A DNA stretch of 64,000 nt. It comes from Thermaerobacillus caldiproteolyticus (GTDB lineage: Bacteria > Bacillota > Bacilli > Bacillales > Anoxybacillaceae). Below, one piece after another: positions 46,228-54,940 of this stretch. Made by a program: the position numbers and the translations under genes. The notes under the pieces were generated by a model that was given only the letters and a program-made list of their open reading frames with translations, had not been told where the DNA came from and ran no database searches. Within the stretch, counting starts at the first letter, position 1, and the number at the start of each line of letters is the position of its first letter. Where the stretch lies: positions 1-64,000 of the forward strand of contig NZ_JACDUT010000011.1 of assembly GCF_013761245.1 (NCBI RefSeq), in the 5' to 3' direction.

Positions 46228-47442
46228 TTAATTGAAATTTTGTAATGCTTGTTTTGCGAGTAAAGAAATAACGGTATCATCCATTGGCGGATTATGAATT
46301 CCAGCTCTAACATCTCTATAGTATCGTTGCAGTGGGTTAGATTTTTGTAGACTTCTAGCTCCTACGATTCTCATCGCTAAATCAACGACTTTATTGGCAC
46401 TGTTTACGGCAATATGTTTAGCTGCCGCTAATTCTCCGCTCATTTCCATGCGTTTTTCTGGGTATGTATCCCACCGATGTGCGACAAAATAAAGAGTATG
46501 TCTTGCTTTTAATAGCTCTAAATCCATCTCGCCAATTTTTCTTTGAACCTCTGGAACATCTTTGATTGGGCTAGACAGACTATTCGGTTGATATTCAGAA
46601 GCAAAGGAAATGGCATAATTTCTAGCTGCAATCGCAATCCCAAGAAAGCATGCTGGAACATGAAGTAACCATGCCCTCCCTATATTGCCTTTCGATGATT
46701 CCAATTGATCCAATTCCACCAGTGAATCTTCTGGTAATTCCACTGGATCCAGTACAAGATCATCACTCCGCGTGCCTCGCATTCCAATCATATCCCAATT
46801 TTCTTCGACTTTAACCCCATTAAGGCGATGGTCAACTAAAAAAGATCCGACTTTCCCCGATTCTTGAATGGTGGCTGTAACTAATGAATAATCAAGAGCT
46901 ATTGCCATAGATGAAAAGGATTTCCTTCCTGTAATCACCCATTTGCCATTTCTTTTGATCGCTACCGTTTCAGGTTTTCCGCCTCTTGTAGGACTTCCCG
47001 TTCCATTCTCTGTTGCCAATCGATTAATTAGCACTTTATTTTGTACAATTTCATGACACAGCCACTTAAATTTTTCGCTATCCCATGTTTGTCTTTCCCT
47101 TAGATCATAAATAACGCTAAGATGCCAACCGATGCATAAAGCTGTGGAAGCATCTCCCTGACTTAATCGCTCTTGCATAAGAAGAAATTCATACAGTGAA
47201 ATTTCTTCTCCACCATATTGCTTAGGAACAGTAAGTGATTGGTAATTACAATCTTTTAGCTTTTGAAAATTTTCAAATGGAAACCTTCCTTCTTTGTCTA
47301 TATTGTCAGCTTTTTCGTAAAATCGTTCAGCAAGCTCTGATGCTTGATGTAAAAGAAATTCTTGGCGTTCATTTTGTACAAATTTTCTTGATAACTCATC
47401 AGATAAATAAGAGGGGTAAGTTTTTTTACTTACAATGCTCAA
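46228..47442 (-). CDS. Acyl-CoA dehydrogenase-like flavoprotein (SfnB/DszC-type)
   Basis: 404 residues of acyl-CoA-dehydrogenase fold: YQSLTVPKQYGGEEISLYEF, GDASTALCIGWHLS, WVITGRKSFSSMA, MIGMRGTRSDDLVL and the C-terminal MRIVGARSLQKSNPLQRYYR, followed by DVRAGIHNPPMDD. Members next to NtaA-like oxygenases are usually sulfur-acquisition monooxygenases rather than fatty-acid enzymes. TTG start with aaaggaga upstream. First gene of the S-box operon. Confidence 0.9.
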   Translation of the reverse strand: MSIVSKKTYPSYLSDELSRKFVQNERQEFLLHQASELAERFYEKADNIDKEGRFPFENFQKLKDCNYQSLTVPKQYGGEEISLYEFLLMQERLSQGDASTALCIGWHLSVIYDLRERQTWDSEKFKWLCHEIVQNKVLINRLATENGTGSPTRGGKPETVAIKRNGKWVITGRKSFSSMAIALDYSLVTATIQESGKVGSFLVDHRLNGVKVEENWDMIGMRGTRSDDLVLDPVELPEDSLVELDQLESSKGNIGRAWLLHVPACFLGIAIAARNYAISFASEYQPNSLSSPIKDVPEVQRKIGEMDLELLKARHTLYFVAHRWDTYPEKRMEMSGELAAAKHIAVNSANKVVDLAMRIVGARSLQKSNPLQRYYRDVRAGIHNPPMDDTVISLLAKQALQNFN

Positions 47443-47639
47443 AATGATTTCTCCTTTCTGGTATTTTTTATAGGCGTATCAAAGAATTTTTTGTAAAACA
47501 TCTACATGCATTCAAGAATCTACTCTTTTTATCATTTTGTCCTCCTATCCTTATAATTTAATTTTATAAATTCTATATGAATACTAGGATTAAAGGCGCT
47601 GTTATCTCATATAGATTTAAAAAATGAGCAAATAGATAA

Positions 47640-47659
47640 CCCTCTTCCGATGAAGAGGG
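47640..47659 (-). terminator. Intrinsic terminator of the S-box riboswitch
   Basis: ccctcttc/gaagaggg hairpin directly after the aptamer on the minus strand, followed downstream by a T-rich segment including a T-run at 47616-47622. It is the expected expression platform. Between it and the first gene (47443-47639) no gene is seen. Confidence 0.8.
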
Positions 47660-47677
47660 CAACTTTATAACGCTGAC

Positions 47678-47797
47678 CTCTCATCTTTCAAGTCATCATA
47701 TCAGATGACTTGTAGGATTTAGCACCTTGTCAAGCAATTTTGCTTGAAGGTTGCCGGGCTTCTTTGGGCCTAGTCCCTCCACCACTCTCGATAAGAG
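47678..47797 (-). promoter_or_regulatory. SAM-I (S-box) riboswitch
   Basis: Minus-strand leader with P1 ctcttatc/gatgagag and the conserved S-box blocks gagtggtggagggactaggc, gaagcccggcaacc, caaggtgctaaatcctac and gatgagag. SAM binding to this RNA favours termination, so the downstream sulfur operon is off when methionine/SAM is plentiful. Confidence 0.96.
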
Positions 47798-47830
47798 AAA
47801 ATTAACTTAATATTCAGAGTTTTATCTAAC

Positions 47831-47859
47831 AGTATATAGATGAATAAATATTATGTCAA
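47831..47859 (-). promoter_or_regulatory. Sigma-A promoter of the S-box operon
   Basis: On the minus strand TTGACA (47859-47854), 17-nt spacer, TATACT (47836-47831), about 33 nt before the aptamer. Confidence 0.85.
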
Positions 47860-48079
47860 TGTTTTTTTATTTTATTTACTTTTTGGTCAGTTGATTGTTT
47901 GTTTGATTCTTTCTTCCGGATAATCTTCCTGAATGTCAATTAACTATTGAAGCTCTATAGCTCCCAATCAAGTTTGTTGATTTCATTGCAAAATAGCTGT
48001 TCTTCAGAAGACAAAATCAGTTTTTATGATGAAGTATCAAACATAAAGTAGTCCATAGTATTTTATAGGGGTGGTTAGA

Positions 48080-48480
48080 ATGAGATTATATATTGATTCT
48101 GCAAATACAAAACAAATTCACGTTTATGTGAATATTTTCCGACTTCGGGTGTTACTACTAATGCTTCAATTATAGCCAAAGAAAATCAAACTTATTTAGA
48201 TTTGTTAAAAGAAATTCGAACTATTTTAGGTAATGAAAAAGAACTGTTTGTTCAAGCTCTTGGCGATAAGGCTGAAGAAGTAGTGGCTGAGGCAGAATAT
48301 ATAATTGAACAAATTACTGGAAAAGTTATCATTAAAATTCCGGTTACTGATGAAGGTATTAAAACAACTAAAATATTAAAGGAAAAAGATCGATACATTA
48401 ACGACAACGGTTTATACATCTTTTCAAGCTTATATTGCGGCTAGTGCAGGTGCATCTTTTCACTCCGTTTTCCTATGTTC
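48080..48480 (+). pseudogene. Transaldolase/fructose-6-phosphate aldolase-like relic
   Basis: Begins MRLYIDSANTKQI, shifts frame, then reads GVTTNASIIAKENQTYLDLL, FVQALGDKAEEVVAEAEYII and KVIIKIPVTDEGIKTTKILK, including the GVTTNPS- and KIPVT-like blocks of FSA/TalC proteins. A second frameshift at about 48395 leads into TVYTSFQAYIAASAGASFHS and the frame ends. About 140 of the usual 215 residues remain. Confidence 0.8.
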
Positions 48481-49108
48481 GCATTTTTCATTCTGCGTTT
48501 CTAGCGGTGATCCAACTGTGGTTGTTCGTCATTTGTCATCCTTTTTTCTTCATGATTCATCCGCTCCTTGATTTACTTGTGTAGAGCAGTATAGACAAGG
48601 ATCAGTGTCGGTTAAACATGTCGGAATTTCAAACTGAATTTATATAGAACTACCGATTTACTTTTTTTTAAAAAATTATATAATATCTATTAAGTTACGA
48701 AATGAAAAAAAGTTCTGTCAATTAAAAGAGAAATCCGTACCGACCAAAATACTAGCTAGTACTTGTATATGTATAAGTCGAGAGAATTCTTGGGAGTGAT
48801 GTGAGAGTTCATTCAAGTAAATCGGGGTGATTGAAGCTTTATACTTATAAGAATGGCTACCATAAAGTTACCGTGAGATAATGGTAGAGTAGATTTTTAC
48901 CATTATTTAAATCAAAGATGAGTTTCTTTATATTTTCATCGATTATTTCATTACGTATTCTGAGAAAAAGTGTAGAAATCTTGCAAAAAGCGGAATATTT
49001 CGGTTGACGCTAAATTCTTTGCCACGAAGATGGATTGGTATAGATCGGAGCTAACTGTGTTTATCGTCTAGTAGTTGAGTATTTAGAAAAGCAAAGGAGA
49101 GAGAGCAG
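48481..49108. other. Intergenic region before the PLP-enzyme gene
   Basis: No gene of credible length. It is AT-rich with no clear family match; the last bases hold a gcaaaggagagag ribosome-binding site for the PLP enzyme. A promoter could not be fixed with confidence. Confidence 0.5.
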
Positions 49109-50314
49109 ATGAGCAAACGTGATAATCATGAAGAGTTGAACCTTGAAGGACTCCGAAACGAAACCTTGGTCGTACATGCTGATGATTGGGTAACCAATGA
49201 TGGGGCAGTGGCTCCGCCGATTTATTACACAGCTACGTTTCGTGCCCATAATTCCAGTGAATTCGCAGAAATGGCGGGAACCCCTCGTCATCCGCGGTAT
49301 TACACGCGTTATGGTAATCCAGTGCATGAGCGTGTAAAGAAAATTATGGCTGAGCTTGAAGGAACAGAAACCGCATTGGTCACTGGCTCTGGGATGGGTG
49401 CAATTGCTACGACCATTCTAGCTCTAGTCAGTGCAGGAGATCATGTGATTGCACAGACGCGGCACTATATGAGTACTGCTAAGATCATGGATGAGATGCT
49501 ACCGCGATTTGGTGTTGAAGTGACTATCGTCGAACAGGCGGACATCAATGCCTTTGCTGAAGCGATACGTCCTAACACAAAGCTCATCATGGTGGAGACA
49601 CCAGCTAATCCGACTTTGGTGTTGACGGATTTGGCTGCTGTGGTGGAGTTGGCGCGCCCGCATGGAATTATCGTCGTAGCCGATAACACGTTCGCATCGC
49701 CGATCAATCAGCGTCCTCACGATCTGGGAGTTGATGTAGTTATTCACAGCGCAACAAAATATTTGGGTGGACACCATGATTTGACAGCTGGTGTCATCTG
49801 CACCAGCGAGGAATTAGCTGAGCGTATTTGGCACACGCATATTTCAATTGGTTCGGTTCTCTCTCCAATGGATGCGTGGCTATTATTGCGTGGTCTGCGC
49901 ACGCTTCCGATGCGGATTGAACGCATCAATGCCAATGCCTTAGCCTTGGCTGAGTTTTTGGAAAAGCAGCCACAGGTTGAGCGGGTGTATTATCCCGGTC
50001 TTCCTAGTCATCCACAACACGAGTTGGCAAAACGTCAGATGCGAGGTTTCGGAGCAGTAATTGCCTTTGCCATTAAAGGTGGATATGAAGAAACTCAGCG
50101 GTTCGTTTCTGCATTGAAACTGCCTCCTAACGCGGTGAGCCTGGGAGGAATCGATTCCCTTGTGGTACATACAGCCGCAATGTGGGAAGGAGTGATGACC
50201 GAGGAGCAGATGCGGACAGCTGGAATTCCGTCCAATTTCGTGAGATTCTCGGTCGGCATCGAGCATATCGATGACTTGAAAGCGGATGTGTTGCAGGCTC
50301 TTCAGGTAGTTTAA
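49109..50314 (+). CDS. Cys/Met-metabolism PLP-dependent enzyme (gamma-lyase or synthase type)
   Basis: 401 residues of the trans-sulfuration family. PLP-binding motif VIHSATKYLGGHHDLTAGVI with the Schiff-base lysine, the N-terminal PPIYYTATF and RYGNPVHE, phosphate-binding TGSGMGAIATTILA and C-terminal FVRFSVGIEHIDDL. The active-site cysteine block of methionine gamma-lyase (GCT) is not evident here, so cystathionine gamma-lyase/synthase or a related activity is as likely. Its GC content is higher than its neighbours. Together with the sulfur operon upstream it suggests a sulfur-amino-acid theme. Confidence 0.9.
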   Translation: MSKRDNHEELNLEGLRNETLVVHADDWVTNDGAVAPPIYYTATFRAHNSSEFAEMAGTPRHPRYYTRYGNPVHERVKKIMAELEGTETALVTGSGMGAIATTILALVSAGDHVIAQTRHYMSTAKIMDEMLPRFGVEVTIVEQADINAFAEAIRPNTKLIMVETPANPTLVLTDLAAVVELARPHGIIVVADNTFASPINQRPHDLGVDVVIHSATKYLGGHHDLTAGVICTSEELAERIWHTHISIGSVLSPMDAWLLLRGLRTLPMRIERINANALALAEFLEKQPQVERVYYPGLPSHPQHELAKRQMRGFGAVIAFAIKGGYEETQRFVSALKLPPNAVSLGGIDSLVVHTAAMWEGVMTEEQMRTAGIPSNFVRFSVGIEHIDDLKADVLQALQVV

Positions 50315-50552
50315 CGCCGCATTAATTATCAGTGAAAATGTCCCTAAGCAAATCAGATTTATCATCAATACTATTGAACATCTTCGAAGATGCAGAGGAA
50401 CATCTAGTAGATTATTAAAGAGATAATGATGATGTTGCAAAACTAGAATGAAAGCTCAAAATTATGCATAATTGCACATGGAATCAATAGCGATGAAACC
50501 GATACGCGTGGCTGTTCTAAGTCATCATTCTTTAACCAGTGAAATCATTTAC

Positions 50553-50777
50553 TCACACGTGAAACCATAGAAAAGTGCGGAGCTTTGTTGACTCCATAAA
50601 TACGACATTGAGTATGTTGACCAACTGACGCAAGAGCTCAATGGAAAATAGCAAACATTTCAACAGCGATTTTTTCGAAATAGGCGGACGACCTGTCACA
50701 TAAAGTGCTTTTGGTAAAGAAAGTCGAGTGATATACTGAAATAAAGCCTGTAAAAGAGGATCCATTTTTCTAGACAT
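50553..50777 (-). pseudogene. Transposase N-terminal fragment
   Basis: Minus-strand text MDPLLQALFQYITRLSLPKA followed by LYVTGRPPISKKSLLKCLLF resembles the start of IS4/IS1182-like transposases. It is broken off after ~45 conserved residues. Family assignment is uncertain. The surrounding 50315-51179 has no other gene. Confidence 0.45.
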
Positions 50778-50815
50778 TGTATGTTCAATGACAAAATTGG
50801 AATCATGATAGTGTT

Positions 50816-50873
50816 TACCCCTTGGGATTGTATTTTTTGGCTAGTGTATATGGTTGCCAAGGGGGATTTTTTA
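50816..50873 (+). terminator. Hairpin with T-run
   Basis: taccccttgg and ccaaggggga arms with a ~30-nt loop, followed by TTTTTT. Probably an element-associated terminator. Confidence 0.55.
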
Positions 50874-51179
50874 TGCCCTATTATGCATTCATTATTCGTT
50901 TGGCAACAGGTTCAATGTGTAGAAGCCCATAATAAAGGTTTTTATTGGAATCAAAGCGAGAAGGAAAATCGGGAAAAAGTTGAATGAGCGGAAAAAGAGT
51001 TTGTTTTTCTTCCCTTTTGCTCTTTTTTCAGCCAGCAAGACTCTATACGCAAATAGAAAAATCAACGAATTTTATTGTGTTTTAAATGTTGGAAAAAAGC
51101 ATAAGAGCAAGCGAGAAAATCGTTTGATGAAGATAGATCAGGAGATGAAATGGCCCTGCAACGTTATAAGAGTTTCATG

Positions 51180-51241
51180 TTGACAAAATACTAGAGTTTG
51201 CGGTATTATTATCTCGAATTAAAGATAATTTAATCCGAGAT
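51180..51241 (+). promoter_or_regulatory. Promoter with MhqR-like operator
   Basis: TTGACA (51180-51185), 18-nt spacer, TATTAT (51204-51209), followed at once by the inverted repeat atctcgaatta...taatccgagat (51211-51241). The repeat resembles the MhqR box of quinone-stress genes. No intact gene follows directly; the mhqN-like gene begins 345 bp downstream. Confidence 0.55.
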
Positions 51242-51533
51242 ATTTTTGTAAGGATGCACTAACGAAAAATTGTTTGGTTCTTATGTGTGCTTATTAAACA
51301 TAATAATTATAGAAACAAAGGATGAAACTGAGTCTGCTGTTTTCATTAAGAAGGATCAAGCCATCAAACATAAAAGTATAATTCGAGGCATCACTGATGT
51401 AAGTACAAACCTAATGAATTTTCTTCTAACCTAAGCATAAAAAGCGGATCGGGGAGAGTGTCGAAGCCTTTTCGCATGGATAGAAAAAACTTTTAAAAAG
51501 TATAACACTAAGCAAATGAACGGTCATCTTTCG

Positions 51534-51549
51534 TATAATATCTCGGATT
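51534..51549 (+). promoter_or_regulatory. mhqN promoter -10 and operator half-site
   Basis: TATAAT (51534-51539) is followed by atctcggatt (51540-51549), identical to the reverse complement of the right arm of the repeat at 51231-51241. It overlaps the likely transcription start of the mhqN-like gene. Confidence 0.5.
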
Positions 51550-51585
51550 CATTATATTTTAATTTGAAGTAATGGGGGCATAATC

Positions 51586-52206
51586 ATGGAGAATTTTGAA
51601 CAATTGGTAAAAGAACGCCGGTCTGCAAGTAACTTTCTTGAGAATCATCCGATCAGCACCAAAGAACTTGATGAGATTTTTGAGCTAGTCAAACTGGCTC
51701 CATCAGCTTTTAACTTACAGCACACAAACTATTTAGTTGTTCTTAATCCTGAGTTAAAAGAAGAAGTAAAAAAAGCAGCCTATGGACAACATAAAGTGTC
51801 TACGGCTTCAGCTGTCATTGTGGTTTTAGGTGATAAAAAAGCCTATCGAGAAGCTGCCCGCATTTACGAAGGTCTTCTTTTGCTCGGAGTTCTAAATAAA
51901 CAAGAATTCGATCAAATGGTACAAGATACGGTGTCATTTTACGAAAGCAGAGGCGAAGCTTTCCAACGGGATGAGGCCATTCGGAATGCCTCTTTATCTG
52001 CGATGTTATTTATGATGGCCGCAAAAAGTAAAGGTTGGGATACCTGCCCAATGATTGGATTTGATCCGGAGCATTTAAAGCAAGTATTAAACATCTCTGA
52101 CCAGTATGAGCCGGTGCTGATGATTACATTAGGAAAAGAAAAAGTTCAAAGCAGAAAACCAAGGGGGTACCGCAAACCAGTTGCTGAATTCGTCACTTAT
52201 TTATAA
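51586..52206 (+). CDS. mhqN: Nitroreductase-family protein, MhqN-like
   Basis: FMN-dependent nitro/quinone reductase fold, 206 residues, equal to B. subtilis MhqN, with closely similar blocks: ERRSASNFLENHPISTKELD, LAPSAFNLQHTNYLVVLNP, NASLSAMLFMMAAKSKGWDT then CPMIGFD and RKPRGYRKPVAEF. In B. subtilis it belongs to the mhqNOP operon induced by catechol and methylhydroquinone through MhqR. Here mhqO (dioxygenase) is absent and a DoxX-family gene follows by 36 nt. Confidence 0.9.
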   Translation: MENFEQLVKERRSASNFLENHPISTKELDEIFELVKLAPSAFNLQHTNYLVVLNPELKEEVKKAAYGQHKVSTASAVIVVLGDKKAYREAARIYEGLLLLGVLNKQEFDQMVQDTVSFYESRGEAFQRDEAIRNASLSAMLFMMAAKSKGWDTCPMIGFDPEHLKQVLNISDQYEPVLMITLGKEKVQSRKPRGYRKPVAEFVTYL

Positions 52207-52242
52207 AAATAGCTTAAAAACATCTTTAGGAGGGATACAAAC

Positions 52243-52638
52243 ATGATGAATATCGGTTTATTAATGATTCGCTTAGTGATTGGATTAACATTTATGGGAC
52301 ACGGGGCGCAAAAATTATTTGGTTGGTTTGGTGGTCATGGATTAAAAGGGACAGGTGGCTGGCTGGAGTCGATTGGCATAAAACCAGGCGTAACGATGGC
52401 GCTTTTAGCAGGATTAGGAGAATTTGTTGGGGGAGCTCTATTCGCAGCAGGTTTCCTTACTCCAGTAGCTAGCGCTTTGATTGTCATTACAATGCTCGTT
52501 GCTATTGTAAAAGTTCATGGTCCTAATGGGTACTGGATTACGCAAAATGGATTTGAATATAACTTAATATTATTGGTTGTAGCTATTGGTGTTGCTCTTA
52601 TTGGACCTGGACAATACGCGCTTGATGCAATTCTCTAG
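52243..52638 (+). CDS. mhqP: DoxX-family membrane protein, MhqP-like
   Basis: About 131 residues with four membrane segments (e.g. LVIGLTFMGHGAQKLFGWFG, MALLAGLGEFVGGALFAAGF, LILLVVAIGVALIGPG). Family role in redox or thiol stress is poorly defined. Same order as mhqN...mhqP in B. subtilis. Ribosome-binding site aggaggg. Confidence 0.88.
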   Translation: MMNIGLLMIRLVIGLTFMGHGAQKLFGWFGGHGLKGTGGWLESIGIKPGVTMALLAGLGEFVGGALFAAGFLTPVASALIVITMLVAIVKVHGPNGYWITQNGFEYNLILLVVAIGVALIGPGQYALDAIL

Positions 52639-52713
52639 TTAAGAAGTAAAAAGATATAAGTCAAGTACGGAGACAATGAAAAATATTTATTTCCTACAAA
52701 AACTCGTTTAGGG

Positions 52714-52763
52714 ATTGAAGGGGAATCAGAAGCAATTCTGACTACCTTCAGTCCTTTTTTATT
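52714..52763 (+). terminator. Terminator after the mhqN-mhqP pair
   Basis: Imperfect stem gattgaaggggaatcagaa / ttctgactaccttcagtcc with T-run. The further gap up to 53156 shows only AT-rich sequence and the leader of the TnpB-related gene. Confidence 0.75.
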
Positions 52764-53156
52764 TGCATAAAAGCGGGAAGGGAAAATCGAGAGAATACGC
52801 TTGGTACACAGGGAATGAAAGGAATGGAAAGGAGGGAGCTGTATCCCTCCCATTTATTTTATTACCTATATTTTTCAAAACTTATGTTGACCCTCACGTA
52901 ACGTGATACTTTATAGTGAATATTGAAGGGAGGTATAAGTAGCTTATTAAACATCTATAAAAATGTATGAAATAATGTAAATATCTCCTGTTATTGGACA
53001 TGAAGAGATGGATGTTTGTTCCCCATCTTTTCAATCATCACCGATCTTATGCTAAAAAATCATCTTCCTATTCCTCATGTAAAAAGGAAATGAAGAAGAT
53101 TTAGCGAATATATGTTCTGGAAGATCGAAACATAGGGGGACGGCAAGGGGATGAAA

Positions 53157-54530
53157 ATGGTTCGGGTGATGAAAATCGTTTCTAATGACGAATCACAACT
53201 TCGTTTGTTGGATGAGTTGATGCGCGTTTTTTGTTCAGCGAAGCGATATGCATTCAACCGTTTGCTAGAGGGAAGGAACACAAAAGAAATCATCAAGCAC
53301 CTTCCGCACCAATTCCCGCTCAACAAACGGTATGCCGAAGACGCGGTCTTGCTTGCTCAATCACTGATTACTTCTCAACGTGAGTTACTTCCCATGCGGC
53401 TAGAGGATGTGCAGGCGAAAATCGAAAAAACAGTGAAGAAAATAGATGAATACCAATACGGACGAAAAACACCGAAGAACATCGATCTTCAAACGTGTTT
53501 AGACGGATTACACCGACGATTAGAAAAACTGAAATCCAAAGAAGATGAGCTGCAGCGACATCTCGACCAAGGAACGGTTCCAAGCGTGATTTTTGGCGGA
53601 AAACAACACTTTTATAAGCGCTTGAAAGGAAACATCACGAACGAAGAATGGAAAGATTTGCGAACGAATCAGTTGTACGCAAGAGGCGATAAAAGCAAGA
53701 AAGGAAATTTAAATATTCGCCTGGTGTATGACGATAACACGTATGAATGTTATGTGGAAATCGCGAATCCGCTTGGACAACCAAAAGGGAAACACGCTCC
53801 CCGCTTGAGGTTACCTGTGTCTGTTCCTGAAAAATATGAAGATGAAATCATCAATCTCGTCATGGGGGAACAAGTCGGAGTGAATGCAAAAGGCAAGCCG
53901 ATGATCCAATATCAACCATATACCGTCGAAATCAAACGCAAGAACGGGGAATATTATGTCCATCTCATCTATGAAGAAGAGGTATATGGCAGAGAACTGA
54001 CCTACGATGAACCGATTCAAGGGGAACGAATCGCTGGAATTGACATCAATATTGACCGTATCGCCGTAAGTATCATTTCGAAACAAGGAAACTTTCTCCA
54101 ATCAAAAGTGTTTTACTGTCATGAACTGGAATACGTAAGAGCGAATAAACGAAACAACATCGTTGGAGAAACAGTACGAGATGTGTATAACTGGCTGCTT
54201 CAAGAGAATGTTGGGGCAGTGGTCATCGAAAACATTCAACTGAGACAGCAACATGATACGGACAAGAAATTTAACCGCTTCACTCACCATTTCAAAAAGA
54301 AAAAACTGACTGACACCATCATTCGCCGGGGGTTACGGCTTGGCTTTCGTATCAAAAAGGTGAATCCAGCGTATACAAGTGTCATCGGACGTTTTAAGTA
54401 TATGAAGAAATACGGTTTATCCGTCCATGAAAGTGCCGCTTTTGTGATTGGTAGACGAGGATTAGGTTACAATGAACGATTGCCAAAAGAACTCATTGAC
54501 ACCATAAAAAAGAAAGTGAAACACCATTGA
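53157..54530 (+). CDS. TnpB-related RuvC-fold protein (IS1341-like)
   Basis: About 457 residues in this frame. TnpB proteins are RNA-guided nucleases of IS200/IS605-type elements. RuvC motif I is GIDINIDRIAVSI (Asp) and motif II is AVVIENIQL (Glu). The C-terminal NPAYTSVIGRFKYMKKYGLS then VHESAAFVIGRRGLGYNERL lacks the CxxC zinc ribbon and the usual DRDxNAA aspartate, as in the 'TnpB-related accessory protein' subgroup. There is no TnpA transposase nearby. The start at ATG 53157 has aaggg upstream; 53151 is also possible. The frame ends at TGA 54528-54530, but a conserved-looking C-terminal extension follows in the -1 frame after A AAA AAG. Confidence 0.87.
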   Translation: MVRVMKIVSNDESQLRLLDELMRVFCSAKRYAFNRLLEGRNTKEIIKHLPHQFPLNKRYAEDAVLLAQSLITSQRELLPMRLEDVQAKIEKTVKKIDEYQYGRKTPKNIDLQTCLDGLHRRLEKLKSKEDELQRHLDQGTVPSVIFGGKQHFYKRLKGNITNEEWKDLRTNQLYARGDKSKKGNLNIRLVYDDNTYECYVEIANPLGQPKGKHAPRLRLPVSVPEKYEDEIINLVMGEQVGVNAKGKPMIQYQPYTVEIKRKNGEYYVHLIYEEEVYGRELTYDEPIQGERIAGIDINIDRIAVSIISKQGNFLQSKVFYCHELEYVRANKRNNIVGETVRDVYNWLLQENVGAVVIENIQLRQQHDTDKKFNRFTHHFKKKKLTDTIIRRGLRLGFRIKKVNPAYTSVIGRFKYMKKYGLSVHESAAFVIGRRGLGYNERLPKELIDTIKKKVKHH

Positions 54531-54718
54531 TTGCCATGTTAGGGTCAATGGAAGAATCCTACAAGCAATCGAACAGCGGAACGAAACAACGACAATATCT
54601 AGGTATGATGCTGAAAAAGATAGAGAACTTCAAAGAGGAACATGAGTGGTCATTATGGAACATATTGCACAAATGTTGTTGGCTGAACCAGTATCAAATT
54701 CAACTAAAGGAGGTGTAG
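54527..54718 (+). CDS. C-terminal extension of the TnpB-related protein, in the -1 frame
   Basis: Reading in the -1 frame from the slippery heptamer A AAA AAG (54506-54512) gives ESETPLIAMLGSMEESYKQS then NSGTKQRQYLGMMLKKIENF, ending HEWSLWNILHKCC...QLKEV. The charged helix and WSLWNILH end resemble the C-terminus of full-length TnpB-related proteins as I recall them. A hairpin (ccattga/tcaatgg, 54524-54551) begins 11 nt after the heptamer. It may be translated by -1 frameshifting, or the gene may carry a single-base lesion. Confidence 0.6.
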   Translation: MIAMLGSMEESYKQSNSGTKQRQYLGMMLKKIENFKEEHEWSLWNILHKCCWLNQYQIQLKEV

Positions 54719-54734
54719 ACCTAGTTACTAAAAT

Positions 54735-54935
54735 CGTTGTCGTGTACTGACCGATGGAAGGAATGGTGCACGACAGGTGCTGTCGCTAACAGCGATCCAC
54801 GGGCTGTCTTTCACAGCAGGTGAATGACAAGGGAAATCCCTTCCTGATGGAACTCAGGTGTTTCCTGAGCGGCAAGCGATGTTTCCTGGTTCCATCGCGG
54901 TGGATCGATTTTTATAGATGTTAGTAACCAGGTCA
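54735..54935 (+). ncRNA. Highly structured segment, candidate omega RNA/right end
   Basis: Six hairpins follow each other: tgtcgtg/cacgaca, gctgt/acagc twice, aaggg/tccctt, ctcagg/cctgag and cgatg/catcg. There is no open frame. Such a block at the 3' side of a tnpB-type gene is where the guide-carrying omega RNA is encoded. It stops just before the MerR gene. Function is inferred from position and folding by eye. Confidence 0.5.
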
Positions 54936-54940
54936 AAACG

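Noticed and set aside
50781-51183. Two ~67-residue frames
   Set aside because: Composition and lack of initiation signals suggest chance; the first spans a terminator hairpin.
51211-51241. Transcription terminator
   Set aside because: Inverted repeat lies directly after a promoter -10 and has no G/C-rich stem; an operator is more likely.
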